NCBI GenBank assembly: GCA_964573255.1
Contig: CAZNJB010000074.1
Span: 1 to 8,537, forward strand
From: CAYNUJ01 sp964573255
GTDB lineage: Bacteria; Bacteroidota; Ignavibacteria; Ignavibacteriales; Melioribacteraceae
Length of the DNA stretch: 8,537 nucleotides
Reading direction: 5' to 3'
The position numbers and the translations under genes are program-made. The notes beneath the pieces are model-generated. The model saw only the letters and a program-made list of their open reading frames with translations. It ran no database searches and was not told the DNA's origin. Shown here piece after piece: positions 7,008 to 8,537 of this stretch (position 1 is its first letter; each line of letters starts with the position of its first letter).

Positions 7008-7713
7008 TAGAAACTCCTTTCGATAAATGTAATCCACATTCTTTTGTTTCGGGATTTTCCCACCACCATCTGCCGCTACGTAAATCCCCAGGTACGGTTA
7101 AGGCACGTGTACAAGGTGCACATCCAATACTTGCAAAACCTTGATTGTAAAGGGGATTATAAGGTAAATTGTTTTTCTTAATATATTGCCAAACATCCTT
7201 TTCAGACCAATTTAATAAGGGAAGTAATTTCAGATTGTTATTCAATGGATCTTTATCAATTATTCTTAGATTAGTTCTTGTTAACGATTGCTCCTTTCTG
7301 AGTCCTGCAATCCATATATCAATTCCTTTAAGCGCTCTTTTTAGCGGTTCAATTTTTCGTATCGCACAACATTGTTTTCTGTTCTCCAAACTTTTGTAGA
7401 ATGAATTAATGCCGTTTTCTTTGATGAATTTTTCTAGAGGATAATAATTAGGAAAATATACGTCAATTTTAATGTTAAAATGTTCATTTGTTCTGTCGAT
7501 CAATTGGTACGTTTCGGTGTGCAAACGTCCCGTATCTAAAGTGAATATCTTAATACTTGAATCGATTTTTAAAACCATATCCGTAATCACTTGATCTTCA
7601 ATGCTTAAACTTGTTGCTAAAGCAATTTTACCTTTATAGTTGATTAAATATTTTTCCAAAATCTGTTCAGCCGATAAACTGTCGGCAAGCTGGTTTTCTG
7701 TCTCTAGATTCAT
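7000..7713 (-). CDS. cysH: Assimilatory adenylylsulfate (APS) reductase CysH
   Basis: This enzyme reduces activated sulfate to sulfite using thioredoxin or a similar donor. It has 237 residues. Visible are the N-terminal PAPS-reductase-fold segment SLSIEDQ (35-41), FTLDTGRLHTETY (57-69), the cysteine pairs Cys115-Cys116 and Cys198/Cys201 (GCAPC), SGRWWWE (213-219) and the catalytic KECGLH with Cys226. The CC...CxxC quartet binds a 4Fe-4S cluster in APS reductases and is absent from E. coli-type PAPS reductases, so APS is the likely substrate. This agrees with the lack of cysC in the operon. There is no fused thioredoxin domain as in plants. The ATG at 7713 has AGGAGA eight bases upstream and lies 47 bases inside the end of the preceding DUF2061 gene. 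No later Met would keep the N-terminal fold, so the overlap appears real. Confidence 0.95.
   Translation of the reverse strand: MNLETENQLADSLSAEQILEKYLINYKGKIALATSLSIEDQVITDMVLKIDSSIKIFTLDTGRLHTETYQLIDRTNEHFNIKIDVYFPNYYPLEKFIKENGINSFYKSLENRKQCCAIRKIEPLKRALKGIDIWIAGLRKEQSLTRTNLRIIDKDPLNNNLKLLPLLNWSEKDVWQYIKKNNLPYNPLYNQGFASIGCAPCTRALTVPGDLRSGRWWWENPETKECGLHLSKGVSNG
7014..7020 (-). promoter_or_regulatory. Ribosome binding site of cysD, inside the cysH 3' end
   Basis: AAAGGAG on the minus strand, six bases before the ATG at 7007, lying within the last codons of cysH. It settles the cysD start at this ATG instead of the longer in-frame alternative. Confidence 0.8.
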
Positions 7714-7957
7714 TTTTGTTTTCTCCTATATTACGAAATTCAATATGATTGCTTATTTCTTTACCGTAACTAATTCTGTTCCATACCCTTTCATGAATAA
7801 AGTAAAGAATCATTTTTGTGAATACTTCAACAAAACCAATAGTTGTCGCAATGCTTAAATCGCCGGTAATTATTAATGAAATAATAACTGTATCGATAGA
7901 ACCGGTGATTCTCCACGAAATTGTTTTGATTAGACTTCTTTTAAATTTTTCTTTCAT
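7667..7957 (-). CDS. DUF2061-like small membrane protein, first gene of the operon
   Basis: The 96-residue product has a basic N-terminus (KEKFKRSLIKTISWRITG, 2-19) and two hydrophobic stretches (about 21-32 and 36-55), with FVEVFTKM (42-49) and the conserved-looking HERVWNRI (55-62). This matches what I recall of the DUF2061 family, whose function is not established. The last 30 residues are polar, look non-conserved, and partly overlap cysH in another frame by 47 bases. I chose the ATG at 7957, with a weak AAGAGA six bases upstream; a TTG six codons earlier is possible. It is the first gene after the SAM riboswitch terminator, so it is controlled with sulfate reduction. It is the operon's only membrane protein, and a role in movement of sulfate, sulfite or sulfide is a guess from context only. 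Confidence 0.83.
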   Translation of the reverse strand: MKEKFKRSLIKTISWRITGSIDTVIISLIITGDLSIATTIGFVEVFTKMILYFIHERVWNRISYGKEISNHIEFRNIGENKNESRDRKPACRQFIG

Positions 7958-7984
7958 ATAAAATCTCTTAGTCAATTATTGAGC

Positions 7985-8021
7985 AAAAAAAAACCTCTCA
8001 GGGAAAAATCCAGAGAGGTTT
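7985..8021 (-). terminator. Intrinsic terminator of the SAM riboswitch expression platform
   Basis: On the minus strand AAACCTCTC (8021-8013) pairs with GAGAGGTTT (7999-7991). A few further inner pairs and an A/U-rich loop follow, and then a run of U (7990-7985). It lies 28 bases before the ATG of the first gene, so it can switch off the whole operon. A four-base AGAG at the 3' side of riboswitch stem P1 can pair with CUCU of the 5' arm; a stronger antiterminator was not obvious to me. Confidence 0.92.
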
Positions 8022-8032
8022 AGTTTTCAACT

Positions 8033-8129
8033 CTTATCTTTCCCTATTTAGGGCAGGATTTAGCACCTTTCCATTCAAGGAGGTTGCTAAGGCGTCATCG
8101 GGCCTGTTCCCTCGACCTTTCTTGATAAA
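8033..8129 (-). promoter_or_regulatory. SAM-I (S-box) riboswitch aptamer
   Basis: Read on the minus strand, the region carries the hallmark S-box blocks in order: ATCAAGAAAGG, GAGGGA, GGCCCGATGA, a GCAACC at the end of P2, and GGTGCTAAATCCTGC. It closes with GATAAG (8038-8033), which pairs with TTTATC (8129-8124) as stem P1. SAM binding stabilises P1 and favours the terminator directly downstream, so high SAM should silence the operon. The placement before cysHDN, sulfite reductase and cysG fits known S-box control of sulfur assimilation. Confidence 0.96.
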
Positions 8130-8140
8130 TATTTCTAAAT

Positions 8141-8146
8141 TTTATA
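8141..8146 (-). promoter_or_regulatory. Possible -10 element just before the riboswitch
   Basis: TATAAA on the minus strand, placed so that a transcript would start near 8134, a few bases before riboswitch stem P1. No good -35 element is seen: the expected place overlaps the terminator hairpin at 8151-8179. Weak candidate; an upstream start near 8320 is the alternative. Confidence 0.25.
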
Positions 8147-8150
8147 AGAA

Positions 8151-8179
8151 CGAAAAAGCCCTTCGTATATGAAGGGCTT
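8151..8179 (-). terminator. Intrinsic terminator upstream of the SAM riboswitch
   Basis: On the minus strand AAGCCCTTC (8179-8171) pairs perfectly with GAAGGGCTT (8164-8156) around a 6-base loop, followed by U-rich sequence (TTTTTCG). It lies about 20 bases before the riboswitch. No coding gene precedes it within the window, so it terminates either a transcript from beyond the right edge, a small RNA, or a leader of the operon itself. Its 5' arm can pair with the 3' arm of the hairpin at 8217-8267. Confidence 0.8.
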
Positions 8180-8216
8180 AATAAACAAACATTCTATGTC
8201 TAAATCAATTACTAGT

Positions 8217-8267
8217 TATAAACCCTTCACGAAATATGCGTTGTGCCAACACATACAAGGGTTTATA
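8217..8267 (-). other. Compound hairpin, candidate structured RNA or attenuator
   Basis: An 11-bp perfect outer stem joins 8217-8227 with 8257-8267. Within it an 8-bp inner stem (8236-8243 with 8247-8254) closes a 3-base loop. The two stems are linked by 2 bases on one side and 8 on the other (minus strand GT and ATTTCGTG). One inner pair is a G-U wobble on the minus strand but a C-A mismatch on the plus strand, which favours a minus-strand RNA. No U-tract follows either arm, so it is not itself a terminator. I do not recognise the family. Confidence 0.6.
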
Positions 8268-8326
8268 CAGATTAGTTCTCTTTCGATATTTTGCTTGAAA
8301 ATTTTCATAATTTTATGATACGCCAA

Positions 8327-8353
8327 GCTATATAAATGAATTAATTGTGTCAA
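8327..8353 (-). promoter_or_regulatory. Candidate sigma-70-type promoter upstream of the leader
   Basis: On the minus strand a perfect TTGACA (8353-8348) is followed after 15 bases by TATAGC (8332-8327), or after 13 by TATATA (8334-8329). The spacing is shorter than ideal. A start near 8320 would give a leader that crosses the compound hairpin, the terminator at 8151-8179 and the SAM riboswitch. Such motifs arise by chance in AT-rich DNA, so the call is tentative. Confidence 0.33.
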
Positions 8354-8510
8354 CTATTTTATTCTTAATCAGTATGAGTTTTATATATATCTTTTATTAA
8401 TGTTAATAATTATTCAATTATTATTATTATAAAGATCAATAATTAAATGATATTGTTAAATAATGGGATCTTAAAGATTCTAAGGTGTAAATTCATTCTT
8501 AGTTGAAAAT

Positions 8511-8527
8511 AAAAAAGAGAGACTCCC
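8511..8527 (-). terminator. Possible 3' arm and U-tract of a terminator cut by the window edge
   Basis: On the minus strand GGGAGTCTCTC (8527-8517) runs straight into six T (8516-8511), the usual look of the second arm and U-tract of an intrinsic terminator. The first arm would lie beyond 8537. If present, it would end a minus-strand gene to the right and make the leader region here an independent transcription unit. Confidence 0.35.
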
Positions 8528-8537
8528 AAAAGATTAG

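Larger units (their letters stand above)
8268..8537. other. Very AT-rich non-coding stretch at the right edge
   Basis: No convincing coding frame on either strand. The part from about 8380 to 8460 is almost purely A and T with short ATT repeats. Apart from the candidate promoter (8327-8353) and the possible terminator arm (8511-8527), I see nothing identifiable. Confidence 0.6.

Noticed and set aside
7169..7399. Open plus-strand frame opposite cysH
   Set aside because: Antisense shadow of a conserved coding region.
7640..7858. Open plus-strand frame opposite cysH and the DUF2061 gene
   Set aside because: Antisense shadow; no supporting start signal.
8230..8250. Sigma-54 promoter starting at TGGCAC on the minus strand
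   Set aside because: The -24 half looks right, but the GC of the -12 half is absent at the required distance.
8217..8267. Integron attC site or tyrosine-recombinase site
   Set aside because: Palindromic shape is suggestive, but the ends do not match RYYYAAC/GTTRRRY, only one core-like heptamer (GTTGTGC) occurs, and no integrase or cassette is present.

Overview
The window holds a compact, single-strand assimilatory sulfate reduction operon from an AT-rich bacterium. The DNA looks roughly two-thirds A+T by eye; I did not compute it. The order of genes, the single-chain sulfite reductase and the protein style suggest the Bacteroidota/Chlorobiota/Ignavibacteriota neighbourhood. Clear Shine-Dalgarno sites (GGAGGA, AGGAG, AGGGG) before several genes fit Ignavibacteria or Chlorobi better than core Bacteroidetes, which rarely use them. 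This placement is an inference.

Layout, read in the direction of transcription (minus strand, right to left). From 8537 to about 8130 there is an AT-rich non-coding stretch. It holds a candidate promoter (8327-8353), a compound hairpin (8217-8267) and an intrinsic terminator (8151-8179). A textbook SAM-I (S-box) riboswitch follows at 8033-8129, with its own terminator at 7985-8021. Six genes come next: a DUF2061-like small membrane protein (7667-7957), cysH (7000-7713), cysD (6126-7007), cysN (4756-6111), a siroheme sulfite reductase (2873-4756) and the siroheme synthase cysG (1537-2892). Each gene overlaps the next or lies within 14 bases of it. A 644-base gap with one perfect hairpin follows. 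A separate minus-strand gene, cut by the left edge (1-892), encodes a multi-pass membrane protein running into a PAS domain.

How the genes work together: CysD and CysN activate sulfate to adenosine 5'-phosphosulfate (APS). CysH carries the cysteine pattern of iron-sulfur APS reductases and reduces APS directly to sulfite, which fits the absence of an APS kinase (cysC). The sulfite reductase takes sulfite to sulfide; no flavoprotein partner (cysJ) is present, so it probably uses ferredoxin. CysG makes the siroheme that the reductase needs. When S-adenosylmethionine is plentiful, the riboswitch should stop transcription of the whole set. No sulfate permease is present; the only membrane protein of the operon is the DUF2061 gene at its head.

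The most interesting signal is upstream of the riboswitch. The 3' arm of the compound hairpin can pair over 10 bases with the 5' arm of the next terminator. That is the layout of a second, mutually exclusive attenuator placed in tandem with the SAM riboswitch. Also notable are a cysteine quartet in CysD that mimics the iron-sulfur motif of CysH, a shortened middle region in CysG, and a 47-base overlap between the DUF2061 gene and cysH.
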